Positions 17,034-26,374 of a DNA stretch of 64,000 nt are shown piece after piece; positions within the stretch are counted from its first letter, which is position 1, and every line of letters starts with the position of its first letter. The notes beneath the pieces are model-generated. The model had not been told where the DNA came from. It saw only the letters and a program-made list of their open reading frames with translations, and ran no database searches. Source of the stretch: Paracoccaceae bacterium (lineage in GTDB: Bacteria; Pseudomonadota; Alphaproteobacteria; Rhodobacterales; Rhodobacteraceae). The stretch covers positions 356,012-420,011 of the forward strand of contig WGNF01000007.1 in assembly GCA_016124615.1 (NCBI GenBank), in the 5' to 3' direction. Made by a program: the position numbers and the translations under genes.

Positions 17034-17537
17034 CTAGGCGCGGCCGTAGGCCTCTGCAATGGCGACCTGCATCGCCTGCGCCGGGGTCTGGTCGGACCAG
17101 GCCACAAGCTGGAACGCCGGATAGAACCGTTCCGCCGTCGTCACCGCGGTGGTGATCAGCCGGTCGATCTGTTCCGGCCCGGCGATCTGGCCACCCGCCA
17201 GCACCAGCCCGTAGCGCCAGACCATCAGCTTCTGTTCCACCCAATAGGTGAAGGCGCCAGCCCAGCACAGGTCGTTCGTGCGGTTCAGCGTCTCGTAAAG
17301 TTCCGCCATGCGGCCTTCCGGCGGTTCCATCTCGAAGGTGCAGATCAGACGCAGGGTTTCATCCTGCGACGACCAGGCCAGCGTGATCGAATAGGTGCGC
17401 CACTGACCCTCGACCGCCATCGCGATCTGGTCCTCGGTGATGCGGTCGAAATCCCACGCGTGGTGTTCCGCCAACGTCTCGACGATGTCGATGGGATGCA
17501 ACTCGTCGGTGTGGAGGAAGTCTTCTGCGATCGACAT
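17034..17537 (-). CDS. YbjN-domain protein
   Basis: A 167-residue acidic soluble protein of the YbjN family (type III secretion chaperone-like fold), frequent in alphaproteobacteria as the gene before proC. Typical pieces are H-P-I-D-I-V-E-T-L-A near the N-terminus and a central G-A-F-T-Y-W-V-E-Q-K-L-M-V-W-R-Y-G-L-V segment. Its function is not known. The ATG at 17537 (MSIAEDFLHTDE) is preferred to the one at 17579, which adds a Gly/Pro-rich leader. Confidence 0.85.
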   Translation of the reverse strand: MSIAEDFLHTDELHPIDIVETLAEHHAWDFDRITEDQIAMAVEGQWRTYSITLAWSSQDETLRLICTFEMEPPEGRMAELYETLNRTNDLCWAGAFTYWVEQKLMVWRYGLVLAGGQIAGPEQIDRLITTAVTTAERFYPAFQLVAWSDQTPAQAMQVAIAEAYGRA

Positions 17538-17816
17538 GCCCGGCCTCTCCAATGTAGCCCCCGGTGAGCCGAGACCCACCAGAGACGGGGTGCCTTACCA
17601 AGGATCGGCATTTTCGCCGGTGATCCTTACTAGATATGGTGTGCGCAAAGAGGAAGCCTGTAAAGCGATTTCTTCCCGCGAATCCTGTGGAGAAGTCGGC
17701 GGCTGCGGAACTGCAACGCCAGGCCTTGGCCGGGGCATACCTCATCTCCGGGATGTGCGGGGCAACGGGCGGCGTCCGAGCGTCAGGGCTCATGACTGCC
17801 CGCCAACATCGGCGCC

Positions 17817-18062
17817 CTAGCGCGCGCGTTTGGGCGCCAGCGTCGGATCGTGGGTGGTCTGGTTGGCAGCGGCCATCCGTGTCTTGTGGCGGGCGGATAT
17901 CGCCAGCGACAGGGCGCGGGCCGCGCCGACGAACAGGATCACGGCGACGCCGGTGGCCACCCCGGCCTCGAATCCGGTCAGAAGCCGACCCGTCGACCAG
18001 CTGACAAGCAGACCGACGATGTACCCGCTGACGGTCCCCAACAGGACCAGAGCCACGATCAT
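17817..18062 (-). CDS. Small two-helix membrane protein
   Basis: An 81-residue protein with two hydrophobic segments (residues about 1-20 and 28-50) and a basic C-terminal tail. The ATG at 18062 is supported by an AGGAG ribosome-binding site about 8 nt upstream; the longer open frame above it is not hydrophobic. I do not recognise a family. The neighbouring stretch 17538-17816 holds no gene I can support. Confidence 0.6.
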   Translation of the reverse strand: MIVALVLLGTVSGYIVGLLVSWSTGRLLTGFEAGVATGVAVILFVGAARALSLAISARHKTRMAAANQTTHDPTLAPKRAR

Positions 18063-18247
18063 TTTGCCAGTCTCCTGCCCTTCGTCCGCGATGCTGCGGA
18101 ATTGGAGGCGACACTGAACCCCGATGCTGATTTGACGCCCCACAGCAATTAGCGACGAGGTCCACAAAAATTGCAACCCTCGCGTGTTCAATTTATTTGC
18201 AGATCAGCCATCGGATGAAGGCCTGTGGCCCCCGAATGACACCGAGG

Positions 18248-20062
18248 TCAGAGGCCGGGCATTCCCAGCTCGTCGCTGCGGCGGCGTTCCAGTTCTTGGG
18301 TGTAGCGCTTCAGGCAGAAGCCTTCCGAGACCGAGCCGAGGATGCGCGGCGCGTCGGACGAGGCGACCACGGGAAGGGTTTCCGCCCGCGCCTCGCCGAA
18401 TTTCTTCAGGATCAGGCGGATATCGTCGCCGGGCAGCATGTAGCAGCCGCGGCAGGTGGTCAGATCGGCGGCGACGAGGTGGGGCACCATCTCGGTGATG
18501 TCGGGATCATGCGCGGCGGCGACGTCGATCATCCCGGCATAGTGGCCCGCATCGGTGACGGCGAAGGCCCATTTCCGGCTGCCCAGCGGCACGACATCGC
18601 GGAACCGTTCCAGCGGCATCGACACCGGCACGGTGCGCACGTCGGACCGCATCAGCTTGCCAGCGGTCAGGTCGGCGATCCAGCCGATGTCGTGCCCACC
18701 CTTCAGCGGCAACCCGCGCAGGTGGAACCGCCAGGTCGAGAAGCTGTAGCCGAAGGTCAGCCGCACGGTAGTGGCCGCGATCAGCACGCCCATCAGGGTG
18801 CCGACGGTGATCGGGAAATCCCCGGTCGCTTCCAGCACGAGGAACACGAAGGTGAAGGGCGCGCCGATGATCGCCGCCCCGGTGGCCCCCATGCCGACCA
18901 GCATGAACGACGTCCGTTCCGGCAGGAATGTGGGGTCAAGCAGCCCGAGCGCCTGCACGAAGACCGCACCCAGCAGCGCCCCGATGAACAGCGACGAGCT
19001 GAACAGCCCGCCGCGGAAGCTGGCCCCCAGCGAAATCGCCGACCCGGCGACCTTGCCCGCCAGCAGCAACAGGATCGGCAACAGCGACCATTGCGTTTCC
19101 AGGTGCCACTGGATCGCGCCGTGACCGCTGCCCAGCACCTGCGGCGAGCCAAGCGCGACAAGGCTGAGCGCCACGCCGCCAATGGCCGGGCGGGCCCAGA
19201 CCGGAAGCTTGGAGGCGCGCAGGATGCGTTCGACCCAGGTGGCGCTGCGCATCGTCAGGATGCCGATGCCGCCGGCAAGCAGGCCAAGCAGGCAGAACAG
19301 CACGTAATGGACATGCGGCACCGCGAAGGTGCCCAGCACCTCGAACAGCGGCGCATCGGGGCCGAACTGGCGCACGACCAGCACGGCGGCAAGGCAGGCG
19401 GCCGTCACCGGCGCCAGCAGGCGCGAACTGTAGCTGCCGTGGATCAGCTCGAAACCATAGAACGCCCCGGTCAGCGGCGCGTTGAAGGCGGCCGCGATCG
19501 CCGCCGCGGCGCCCGCCGTGACCATCGTGCGCTGATCCTCGCGCCGCAGGTGGAAGTAATCGCCCACGAAGGCGAAAATCCCGGCGCCAAGCTGGCTGTA
19601 GCCCGCCTCCATCCCGACCGAAGCGCCGCAGGCGTTGGAGATGACGGTCAACCCGGTCAGCCGCGCCGAATCGCGCAGGCTGAGCTGGCCGCCGTAAAGC
19701 GCGTTCGCCTCGACCGGGTCGACGATCTCGGTCGGCCGGATGCGATGCGCGACCAGTGTCACCACGCCAAGGATCAGCCCGCCGACCCCCGGCACCAGCA
19801 ACAGCCGATAGAGGTCGACATGGGTCTGCGCGCTCAGATACGAACCGGGGATCAGGCTGAAATCGAGGGCGTGCAGCAGCGACACAAGCTCGCGCAGGCC
19901 GTAGGTGACCATGCCGACGGCGGCGCCCACCAGCACCGACAGCCCGATCAGCCCAAGTTCGAAATTGCGCAGCGACCGGCGCAGTTCGGTATACCGCAAC
20001 AGAACGCCCCGCGCGGTGCGGCGCGCCAATGGCAGGCGGTAAGGCCGGTTGATCATCGTCAC
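18248..20062 (-). CDS. CLC-type chloride channel/transporter with C-terminal CBS-like region
   Basis: A 604-residue protein with the CLC transmembrane core (about 35-440) and a cytoplasmic tail of about 150 residues that looks like a CBS pair. The N-helix region G-A-S-F-R-G-G-L-F-S-S-S-L-F-I-G-A is a variant of the GGxFxPSLFIGA motif. The gating glutamate is kept in V-G-M-E-A-G-Y, but the usual GREGP proline is missing, and the GSGIP filter position reads T-E-I-V-D. The proton-path glutamate is present in F-Y-G-F-E-L. It may therefore differ in ion selectivity from classical ClcA. A small palindrome (GGAAT CTT ATTCC, 20087-20099) lies upstream. Confidence 0.88.
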   Translation of the reverse strand: MTMINRPYRLPLARRTARGVLLRYTELRRSLRNFELGLIGLSVLVGAAVGMVTYGLRELVSLLHALDFSLIPGSYLSAQTHVDLYRLLLVPGVGGLILGVVTLVAHRIRPTEIVDPVEANALYGGQLSLRDSARLTGLTVISNACGASVGMEAGYSQLGAGIFAFVGDYFHLRREDQRTMVTAGAAAAIAAAFNAPLTGAFYGFELIHGSYSSRLLAPVTAACLAAVLVVRQFGPDAPLFEVLGTFAVPHVHYVLFCLLGLLAGGIGILTMRSATWVERILRASKLPVWARPAIGGVALSLVALGSPQVLGSGHGAIQWHLETQWSLLPILLLLAGKVAGSAISLGASFRGGLFSSSLFIGALLGAVFVQALGLLDPTFLPERTSFMLVGMGATGAAIIGAPFTFVFLVLEATGDFPITVGTLMGVLIAATTVRLTFGYSFSTWRFHLRGLPLKGGHDIGWIADLTAGKLMRSDVRTVPVSMPLERFRDVVPLGSRKWAFAVTDAGHYAGMIDVAAAHDPDITEMVPHLVAADLTTCRGCYMLPGDDIRLILKKFGEARAETLPVVASSDAPRILGSVSEGFCLKRYTQELERRRSDELGMPGL

Positions 20063-20185
20063 GTCGGAAGCCTGGTCATCGGGGCGGGAATCTTATTCCG
20101 AGTTAGGAATACATACCCGTCCTTGGCAACCCTGAAAGCGGCGCGATCACGCAACCGCGCGCGGCTTTTCGACGTGACACGGGGC

Positions 20186-20434
20186 TTAGCCCTTCGTGGC
20201 CGCCTCAAGCGCCGCGATACGGGCCTTCAGCGCCTCGTTTTCCTCGCGCGCCTTCTGCGCCATCGCCCGCACCGCGTCGAATTCGTCGCGGGTGACAAAG
20301 TCGCGATCGGCCAGCCAGCGGTCGATCCAGCCCTTCATCGCGGTCTCGGCCTCGGTCTTGGCGCCCTGGGCCACGCCCATCGCGTTCGTCATGAGTTTCG
20401 AGATATCGTCGAATATCTTGTTGCTGGTCTGCAT
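20186..20434 (-). CDS. ubiK: Ubiquinone biosynthesis accessory factor UbiK (BMFP family)
   Basis: An 82-residue protein: an amphipathic N-terminal helix ([20 protein letters not shown]), a [15 protein letters not shown] motif and a C-terminal coiled coil. UbiK binds membranes and helps the Ubi complex in coenzyme Q synthesis. AGGAGG lies just upstream of the ATG at 20434, fixing the start. It is divergent from lgt with a 107-bp gap. Confidence 0.9.
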   Translation of the reverse strand: MQTSNKIFDDISKLMTNAMGVAQGAKTEAETAMKGWIDRWLADRDFVTRDEFDAVRAMAQKAREENEALKARIAALEAATKG

Positions 20435-20541
20435 CGGCGCCTCCTGCCGGGTCACGTTCGCCTTATATGGCGCGGCGGCGGCGCGGCACAAGGTTGACTT
20501 CGCCGCAGCCGCCAAGGCAGGTATCGGCGCGAGGAGAACCC

Positions 20542-21438
20542 ATGCACGGCTACATCCCCTTCCCCAACGTCTCGCCCGAGGTGTTTTCCATCACCATCGG
20601 CGGCTACGCTTTCGCGCTGCGCTGGTATGCGCTGGCCTATATCACCGGGTTGCTGATCGGCTGGCGCATCGCGTTGGGGCTGATCCACGCGCCCCGGCTG
20701 TGGCGCGCGGATACGGCGCCGATGACCGCGCGGCAGATCGAAGACCTGATGACCTGGGTGATTCTGGGCGTCGTGCTGGGCGGGCGGGTCGGCTATGTGC
20801 TGTTCTACGATCTGCCCTATTACACCCAGAACCCGCTGTTGATCTTCAAGGTCTGGCAGGGCGGCATGTCGTTCCACGGCGGCTTCCTCGGCGTCGCGCT
20901 GGCGCTGGTGCTGTACTGCCGTGCGCAGAAAATCCCGCTGCTGTCGGCCGCCGATGTGGCGGCGGTGGCCACCCCGCCCGGCCTGATGCTGGGCCGCATC
21001 GCCAACTTCATCAATGCCGAGTTGTGGGGCATGCCCAGCCACATGCCCTGGGCGGTGGCCTTTCCCGGCACCGCCGCGCAGGATTGCGGCCCCGGCTGGC
21101 TGACCATCTGCACCCGCCACCCCTCGCAGCTTTACGAGGCGGGGATGGAGGGGTTGATCCTTGGCGCCCTGCTGCTGTGGCTGGCCTGGCGGCGCGGCTG
21201 GCTGAAATACCCCGGCCGGCTGACCGGCGTGTTCTTCGCAGGCTACGGGCTTGCCCGCTTCATCGTGGAATTCTTCCGGCAGGCCGATGCGCAGTTCATC
21301 ACCGCCACCGACCCGGCCGGCAACGTGATCCAGTTCGGCGCGCTTGGCGGCTTCAGCATGGGGCAGGTTCTGTCGCTGCCGATGATCGCCATCGGCCTTG
21401 CCATCGTCTGGTGGACCGCCCGAAGGGCGCGCGTGTGA
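20542..21438 (+). CDS. lgt: Prolipoprotein diacylglyceryl transferase
   Basis: A 298-residue inner-membrane enzyme that moves diacylglyceryl from phosphatidylglycerol to the lipobox cysteine of prolipoproteins. Seven hydrophobic segments are visible, with the catalytic region F-H-G-G-F-L-G (111-117) and the Lgt signature [13 protein letters not shown] (151-163). C-terminal R-F-I-V-E-F-F-R is also typical. The ATG at 20542 is preceded by GAGGAGA. The stop overlaps the GTG of the following methyltransferase. Confidence 0.96.
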   Translation: MHGYIPFPNVSPEVFSITIGGYAFALRWYALAYITGLLIGWRIALGLIHAPRLWRADTAPMTARQIEDLMTWVILGVVLGGRVGYVLFYDLPYYTQNPLLIFKVWQGGMSFHGGFLGVALALVLYCRAQKIPLLSAADVAAVATPPGLMLGRIANFINAELWGMPSHMPWAVAFPGTAAQDCGPGWLTICTRHPSQLYEAGMEGLILGALLLWLAWRRGWLKYPGRLTGVFFAGYGLARFIVEFFRQADAQFITATDPAGNVIQFGALGGFSMGQVLSLPMIAIGLAIVWWTARRARV

Positions 21439-22499
21439 CAGCGCTTGCCGAAAGCCTGAAGCGGCGCATCGCGGCGACCGGGCCGATCACCATCGCCGAC
21501 TACATGGCCGAGTGTCTGTTGCACCCCGAGCATGGCTATTACTCCACCCGCGACCCATTCGGGGTGCAGGGCGATTTCACCACCGCGCCAGAGATCAGCC
21601 AGATGTTCGGCGAACTGGCGGGCCTTTGCCTCGCCGGGGCCTGGCTCGATCAGGGCCGCCCGCCGCTGGTAACGCTGGCCGAACCGGGGCCGGGGCGCGG
21701 CACCCTCATGGCCGACCTCTTGCGCGCCACGCGCGGCGTGCCCGGCTTTCACGACGCGATCCGCATCCACCTGATCGAGGCTTCGCCCGTGCTGCGCGCC
21801 CGCCAGCGCGAGACTTTGGCCCGTTTCGATGTGATCTGGTGCGACAGCGTGCAGGACCTGCCCGAGGCGCCGCTTTACCTGATCGCCAACGAGTTCTTCG
21901 ACGCGTTGCCGATCCGCCAGTTCCAGCGCGACCCGCAGGGCTGGCGCGAGCGGGTGATCGGCTTGGCCGATGGCGCGCTGAGCTTCGGCCTTGGCGCCGT
22001 AACCCCGTTCGCGGCGCTTGCACCCCGGCTGGCCGATACGCGTGCGGGCGACATCGTTGAAACCTGCGCCGCCGCCGCGCCGATCATGGCCACCATCGCC
22101 GACCGCATCGCCCGCTACGGCGGCGCCGCGGTGATCGTCGATTACGGCGGCTGGCATTCGCTGGGCGACACGTTGCAGGCGCTCAGTGGCCACGGTCCTG
22201 CCGATCCGCTGGCCACCCCCGGCCAGGCCGACCTGACCGCCCATGTCGATTTCGAGGCCCTCGCCCGCGCTGCGCCGGATGTTGCCCATACGGCGCTGAC
22301 GCCGCAGGGCGTCTGGCTGGAACAGCTTGGCATCACCGCGCGCGCGCAGGCGCTGGCCCGCGCGCTGACCGGCGCGGCGCTGGAGGCCCACGTCGCCGCA
22401 CATCGCCGCTTGACCCACCCCGAGGAAATGGGAACGGTGTTCAAGACACTGGCCTTTCACCCCAAAGACACTCCCCCCCCGCCGGGATACACCCGATGA
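21435..22499 (+). CDS. SAM-dependent methyltransferase, NDUFAF7/MidA family
   Basis: A 354-residue protein starting at GTG (21435), which overlaps the lgt stop (GTGA). It carries the family block [14 protein letters not shown] (23-36), [15 protein letters not shown] (46-60), the SAM-binding [10 protein letters not shown] (83-92) and [10 protein letters not shown]. The mitochondrial homologue methylates an arginine of a complex I subunit; bacterial targets are not known. It is the middle gene of lgt-this-pgeF. Confidence 0.9.
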   Translation: MTALAESLKRRIAATGPITIADYMAECLLHPEHGYYSTRDPFGVQGDFTTAPEISQMFGELAGLCLAGAWLDQGRPPLVTLAEPGPGRGTLMADLLRATRGVPGFHDAIRIHLIEASPVLRARQRETLARFDVIWCDSVQDLPEAPLYLIANEFFDALPIRQFQRDPQGWRERVIGLADGALSFGLGAVTPFAALAPRLADTRAGDIVETCAAAAPIMATIADRIARYGGAAVIVDYGGWHSLGDTLQALSGHGPADPLATPGQADLTAHVDFEALARAAPDVAHTALTPQGVWLEQLGITARAQALARALTGAALEAHVAAHRRLTHPEEMGTVFKTLAFHPKDTPPPPGYTR

Positions 22500-23251
22500 C
22501 GCTGGAAATTCTGACATCCGACAGCCTCGCCTCGATCCGCCACGGGTTCTTCACCCGCAAGGGCGGGGCCTCGTCGGGCGTGTTTCAGGGGCTGAACTGC
22601 GGCACCGGGTCCACCGATCAATCAGCGATCGTCGCCATCAACCGCGAACGGGCGGCGGCGGCGATGGGGCTGGGGGTCGCGCATCTGGTCACGGTCAATC
22701 AGGTGCATTCCGCCGATGTGGTAGCGCTTGACGCCGTCCCGGCCGAACGGGCGCGCGCCGATGCGATGGTGACGCGCACGCCCGGCCTTGGCCTTGGCAT
22801 CCTGACGGCCGACTGCCAGCCCGTGCTGTTCGCAGATCGCCGGGCCCGCGTCATCGGGGCCGCCCATGCGGGCTGGCGCGGCGCGCTGTCGGGCGTGCTG
22901 GAGGCGACGCTGGACGCGATGGAGGCGCTCGGCGCCCGGCGTCAGGACATCGTGGCCGTGATCGGCCCGACGATCAGCCAGACCGCCTACGAGGTTGGGC
23001 CCGAGTTCCTTGACACGTTCCTTGCCGACGACGCCGGGAACGGGCGATTCTTCGCGGGCGGCAAGGGCGACCGCGTCATGTTCGATCTGCCGTCGTTCGG
23101 GCTGCATCGCTTGCGCGCCGCGGGCATCGGCCACGCCGAATGGACGGGCCACTGCACCTACGTGCAACCCGACCGATTCTATTCCTTCCGCCGCACCACC
23201 CATGCGGGCGAGGCCGACTACGGCCGCCTGATCTCGATCATCCGGCTTTAG
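22496..23251 (+). CDS. pgeF: Peptidoglycan editing factor PgeF (laccase-domain, YfiH family)
   Basis: A 251-residue cytosolic protein. The three metal/active-site residues are His71 (N-Q-V-H-S-A-D), Cys107 (T-A-D-C-Q-P-V) and His124 (A-A-H-A-G-W-R-G). PgeF removes misincorporated L-Ser from UDP-MurNAc precursors; other members act as purine nucleosidases. It overlaps the preceding methyltransferase gene by four bases (ATGA), so the three-gene unit with lgt is coupled. Confidence 0.93.
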   Translation: MTLEILTSDSLASIRHGFFTRKGGASSGVFQGLNCGTGSTDQSAIVAINRERAAAAMGLGVAHLVTVNQVHSADVVALDAVPAERARADAMVTRTPGLGLGILTADCQPVLFADRRARVIGAAHAGWRGALSGVLEATLDAMEALGARRQDIVAVIGPTISQTAYEVGPEFLDTFLADDAGNGRFFAGGKGDRVMFDLPSFGLHRLRAAGIGHAEWTGHCTYVQPDRFYSFRRTTHAGEADYGRLISIIRL

Positions 23252-23395
23252 GCGCGGCACGCCCCCGCCACAATTCCGCCCCCACATCACCCTGAAAAAC
23301 CCCCGGCCCGCCTTCGGGCTGCCCGATTGCGGGGCGACCTTGGATGCATCAGATGGCCCGCGCCGGGCCGACGTAAGCGCAGAGGGAGCCGAAAG

Positions 23396-23545
23396 ATGAA
23401 GAAGGATCGCCGCTGGTTGAAATCCGCAATCGCCGCGAGCGCCGAGCCCGCCGTCGCGATGCCGTGGCAGCGCGGTGAGCGCCGGATGCCCGAGGCCCTG
23501 AAGGCCGCGCCGAAGGCCCGCAAGGCGGCCGCGGCGGCCCGTTGA
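23396..23545 (+). CDS. Conserved-looking 49-residue basic protein
   Basis: A short gene starting MKKDRRWLKSAIAASAEPAV with AGGGAG 10 nt upstream of the ATG. The product is rich in Lys/Arg/Ala, with an M-P-W-Q-R-G segment. The first 20 residues look non-random and I believe similar short proteins occur in Rhodobacteraceae, but no function is known. The ribosome-binding site and codon use support a real gene despite its size. Confidence 0.6.
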   Translation: MKKDRRWLKSAIAASAEPAVAMPWQRGERRMPEALKAAPKARKAAAAAR

Positions 23546-23861
23546 GCGCCGCACGCCCCATCGCCGAAACCTGCCGTGCAGCCGCCGAACGCGGTTGCCC
23601 GGCCCAGCATGCCCGCTGGCAGCCGGGTGTGGCCGTGCCGAATCGCCTCGCGTTGCGGGCCTGCACCGCCGCGCTGCGCGCCCGTCATGACCGCGGAAAC
23701 AGTGCCGCGCGTGGCGCCTTGATTGCCCGGCGGGCCGACATCAATCCGCCGCCGGATTTGACTCGTTTCGCTTCCTGTGCCGTCCTGAACCGGCAAGAGT
23801 GTCTCTCTGCACCTTCGGTGGGGGCCGGAGCAGATGTGACCAGACCCGAAAGGCTGATCGC
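23546..23861. other. Intergenic stretch with no supported gene
   Basis: About 316 bp between the 49-residue gene and the Hint-domain gene. A 107-codon frame with a TTG start crosses it, but its composition is arginine/alanine/cysteine-rich without recognisable features. I see no convincing promoter or hairpin here. Confidence 0.5.
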
Positions 23862-24608
23862 ATGACCCACGTCCCCCGTGGCGGGTTGCCGATGTTGCAA
23901 CACCCCGCCGCAGTCCGATCCACCGAGCCGCGCCCGCGCGCCAAGGCGCTGCTGCGGCGCTACGAGGCGGCCTGCCTTGACGAGAACGGCCACCTGATCG
24001 AGATCAACCGCCTGGCCCCGGCGATCCCCTTCTTCGAATCCGCCTTCAGCGCGATGGCGCGCAGCACGCTGATCACGACGCCCGCCGGGCCGGTCGCCGT
24101 CGAAGACCTGATGCCCGGCGACCTGATCGAAACCGCCGAGGACGGGCCGCAGCCGTTGTTGTGGAAAGGCACCCTGACGCTTTACCCGCAGCGCCGCGAC
24201 ATGTCGGGCCGCGCCGACCGGCTGCTGCGCATGACCGCCGACGCGCTTGGCTATGGCCGCCCGTTGCAGGATCTGCTGCTTGGCCCCGACGCCCGCATCT
24301 GGTCGCCGCGCGCCGCCGACTTCCTGCGCGCCGAAGACCTTGTCGATGGCGAGGCGGTGATCGAACTGACCCCGATCGCCCCGGTCACCGCGTTCCACCT
24401 GTGCCTGCCGGGCTGCCACACCTTGCTGGCGAACGGCGTCGCGCTGCGCAGCTATGCGCCCGATCCGGCGCAGACATCGGCGCTGTCGGCCGACCTGCTT
24501 GCGCTGTTCCTGTCGATGTTCCCGAACCGCACGCTGCTGCAAGAGATCGGCCCACCCCGGCGCGCGCGTGGCCCGGCCAGCCCCAAGAACGGCATCGCCG
24601 CCGCCTGA
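23862..24608 (+). CDS. Hint-domain (Hedgehog/intein-type) protein
   Basis: A 248-residue protein of the Hint_2 type common in Rhodobacteraceae. The start of the Hint fold is visible as T-L-I-T-T-P-A-G-P-V-A-V-E-D-L-M-P-G-D-L-I-E-T (residues about 67-89), and the end as F-H-L-C-L-P-G-C-H-T-L-L-A-N-G-V. The usual catalytic Cys/Ser at the start of the Hint block is replaced by a small polar context, so self-splicing is not expected. Function unknown. The ATG at 23862 has AAAGG upstream. Confidence 0.75.
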   Translation: MTHVPRGGLPMLQHPAAVRSTEPRPRAKALLRRYEAACLDENGHLIEINRLAPAIPFFESAFSAMARSTLITTPAGPVAVEDLMPGDLIETAEDGPQPLLWKGTLTLYPQRRDMSGRADRLLRMTADALGYGRPLQDLLLGPDARIWSPRAADFLRAEDLVDGEAVIELTPIAPVTAFHLCLPGCHTLLANGVALRSYAPDPAQTSALSADLLALFLSMFPNRTLLQEIGPPRRARGPASPKNGIAAA

Positions 24609-24616
24609 AACGGGGG

Positions 24617-25117
24617 TCAGGCGTTCCGGTTGACCCGCTCTTCCAGCACGTCGAACGGCACCCCCGGCTGATCCTTGGCACAGCGGATCACCAGGCTTGT
24701 CTTGACCGAGGCGACATTGTCGGCCGAGGTCAGCCCCTCGGTCAGGAAGCTTTGAAAGGTCGAAAGATCGGGCGCGACGCATTTCAGGATGAAGTCGATC
24801 TCGCCGTTCAGCATGTGGCACTCGCGCACCAGCGGCCATTCGCGACAGCGGCGTTCAAAGGCCGACAGGTCGGCCTCGGCCTGCGAATGCAGCCGCACCA
24901 TCGCGAAAACCTGCACCTCGAACCCCAACTCGCGCGGGTTGATGTCGGCGTGGTAGCCGCGGATATAACCCGCCTCTTCCAGCGTGCGCACCCGGCGCAG
25001 GCAGGGCGGCGCCGAGATGCCGACACGTTTCGCCAGTTCGACGTTGGTCATCCGCCCGTCGGCCTGAAGCTCTGCCAGAATTTTCCGGTCGATCGGATCG
25101 AGTTTCGAGCCCGCCAT
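24617..25117 (-). CDS. Lrp/AsnC family transcriptional regulator
   Basis: A 166-residue regulator with the Lrp layout: N-terminal winged HTH (L-D-x-I-D-R-K-I-L-A-E-L-Q-A-D-G-R, then V-E-L-A-K-R-V-G-I-S-A-P-P-C-L-R-R-V) and a C-terminal RAM ligand domain (about 65-150). The effector is probably an amino acid. The ATG at 25117 is chosen by homology; the open frame extends far upstream antisense to trxB. It is divergent from trxB across 189 bp containing repeated sites, so autoregulation and control of trxB are both possible. Confidence 0.9.
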   Translation of the reverse strand: MAGSKLDPIDRKILAELQADGRMTNVELAKRVGISAPPCLRRVRTLEEAGYIRGYHADINPRELGFEVQVFAMVRLHSQAEADLSAFERRCREWPLVRECHMLNGEIDFILKCVAPDLSTFQSFLTEGLTSADNVASVKTSLVIRCAKDQPGVPFDVLEERVNRNA

Positions 25118-25132
25118 GTCATCCTCACTGGT

Positions 25133-25193
25133 TCGGACGGAACTTACGAAATTCGTCCGACATGCGCAACATTGTTTCAATACCGCGCAACAT
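25133..25193. promoter_or_regulatory. Repeated sites in the lrp-trxB divergent region
   Basis: Three elements lie here: an inverted repeat TCGGACG (25133-25139)/CGTCCGA (25154-25160), a direct repeat GCGCAACAT at 25164-25172 and 25185-25193 with starts 21 bp apart (two helical turns), and ATTG-TTT-CAAT between the direct repeats. A TTGACA hexamer follows at 25195-25200. The arrangement suits binding of a multimeric Lrp-type regulator, but the binder is inferred. Confidence 0.45.
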
Positions 25194-25306
25194 CTTGACA
25201 CGGCGCCATCGCGACACCCCGGCCCGGCCCGTGGCGCCGCACGGGGGTTTCCCCGGAACACTCGCGGCCCTATATCGGGGCTGACAGCGGATTGCGAGGG
25301 CAGATC

Positions 25307-26275
25307 ATGGGCGACACGCGGCACACACGGCTTCTGATCATCGGTTCGGGACCGGCGGGATATACCGCCGCCGTCTATGCTTCGCGCGCGATGCTGAATC
25401 CGGTGCTGGTGCAGGGCATCCAGCCCGGCGGCCAGCTGACCATCACCACCGAGGTCGAAAACTGGCCGGGCGACACCGAGGTTCAGGGCCCCGACCTGAT
25501 GGTGCGGATGGAAGCCCATGCCAAGGCGATGGGCACCGAGATCATCGGTGACATCATCACCACGCTCGACCTTTCGCGCCGCCCGTTTACCGCCGTCGGT
25601 GACAGCGGCACGACCTACACCGCCGATGCGGTGGTGCTGGCCACCGGGGCGCAGGCCAAGTGGCTCGGCATCCCGACCGAGGAGAAGTTCAAGGGCTTCG
25701 GCGTTTCGGCCTGCGCCACCTGCGACGGCTTCTTCTATCGCGGCCGCGAGGTCGTGGTGGTCGGCGGCGGCAACACCGCGGTGGAAGAAGCGCTGTTTCT
25801 GACCAACTTCGCCACCAAGGTGACGCTGGTCCACCGCCGCGACGAGTTGCGGTGCGAGAAGATTCTGGAACACCGTCTGCGCGCCAACCCCAAGGTCGAA
25901 CTGGTCTGGAACAAGACGATCGAAGAGATTCTGGGCACCGACGCGCCCGCGGGCGTCACCGGTGTTCGCGTCAAGGACACCAGAACCGGCGAGGAAAGCG
26001 TGATCCCCTGCGATGGCTTCTTCGTCGCCATCGGCCACGCCCCGGCCTCGGAACTGGTGAAGGATCAGCTTGAACTGCACCACGGCGGCTATGTGAAGGT
26101 GGAACCCGGCTCTACCCGCACCTCGATTCCCGGCGTTTTCGCCGCGGGCGACCTGACCGACCACACCTATCGCCAGGCGGTGACCAGCGCCGGCATGGGC
26201 TGCATGGCCGCGCTGGACGCCGAACATTGGTTGCAGGAACAGGCCGCCGCGCCAGAGGTCAAGGCGGCGGAGTAG
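25307..26275 (+). CDS. trxB: Thioredoxin-disulfide reductase
   Basis: A 322-residue flavoprotein that reduces thioredoxin with NADPH. The FAD loop G-S-G-P-A-G (13-18), redox-active C136-A-T-C139, the NADPH loop G-G-G-N-T-A (153-158) and the C-terminal F-A-A-G-D-L motif are all present. The ATG at 25307 agrees with the family N-terminus; upstream codons in the frame lie in the regulatory region. A strong stem-loop follows the stop. Confidence 0.96.
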   Translation: MGDTRHTRLLIIGSGPAGYTAAVYASRAMLNPVLVQGIQPGGQLTITTEVENWPGDTEVQGPDLMVRMEAHAKAMGTEIIGDIITTLDLSRRPFTAVGDSGTTYTADAVVLATGAQAKWLGIPTEEKFKGFGVSACATCDGFFYRGREVVVVGGGNTAVEEALFLTNFATKVTLVHRRDELRCEKILEHRLRANPKVELVWNKTIEEILGTDAPAGVTGVRVKDTRTGEESVIPCDGFFVAIGHAPASELVKDQLELHHGGYVKVEPGSTRTSIPGVFAAGDLTDHTYRQAVTSAGMGCMAALDAEHWLQEQAAAPEVKAAE

Positions 26276-26290
26276 GCCGCAAGGCCCCCT

Positions 26291-26323
26291 CCCGCCCCGT
26301 GGTTGTTGCGCAACCGGGGCGGG
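26291..26323 (+). terminator. Stem-loop terminator after trxB
   Basis: CCCGCCCC pairs with GGGGCGGG and the inner GGTTG pairs with CAACC around a short loop; ATCGTTTC follows. It lies 16 nt after the trxB stop and 52 nt before the next operator palindrome. Confidence 0.75.
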
Positions 26324-26374
26324 ATCGTTTCTGCACAGCAGCGAGATTTTTCTTTCCCCGACCTGCGGGATATG

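Noticed and set aside
17636..18004. A 122-codon plus-strand frame opposite the small membrane protein
   Set aside because: Mostly antisense to a better supported gene; its first 50 codons have mixed third positions and no clear start signal.
18197..20497. A 766-codon plus-strand frame
   Set aside because: It is antisense to the CLC gene and rich in Arg/His/Gln, the usual shadow of a GC-rich gene.
23542..23865. A 107-codon frame with a TTG start between the 49-residue gene and the Hint gene
   Set aside because: Composition is arginine/alanine/cysteine-heavy, there is no family resemblance, and it overlaps the Hint gene start.
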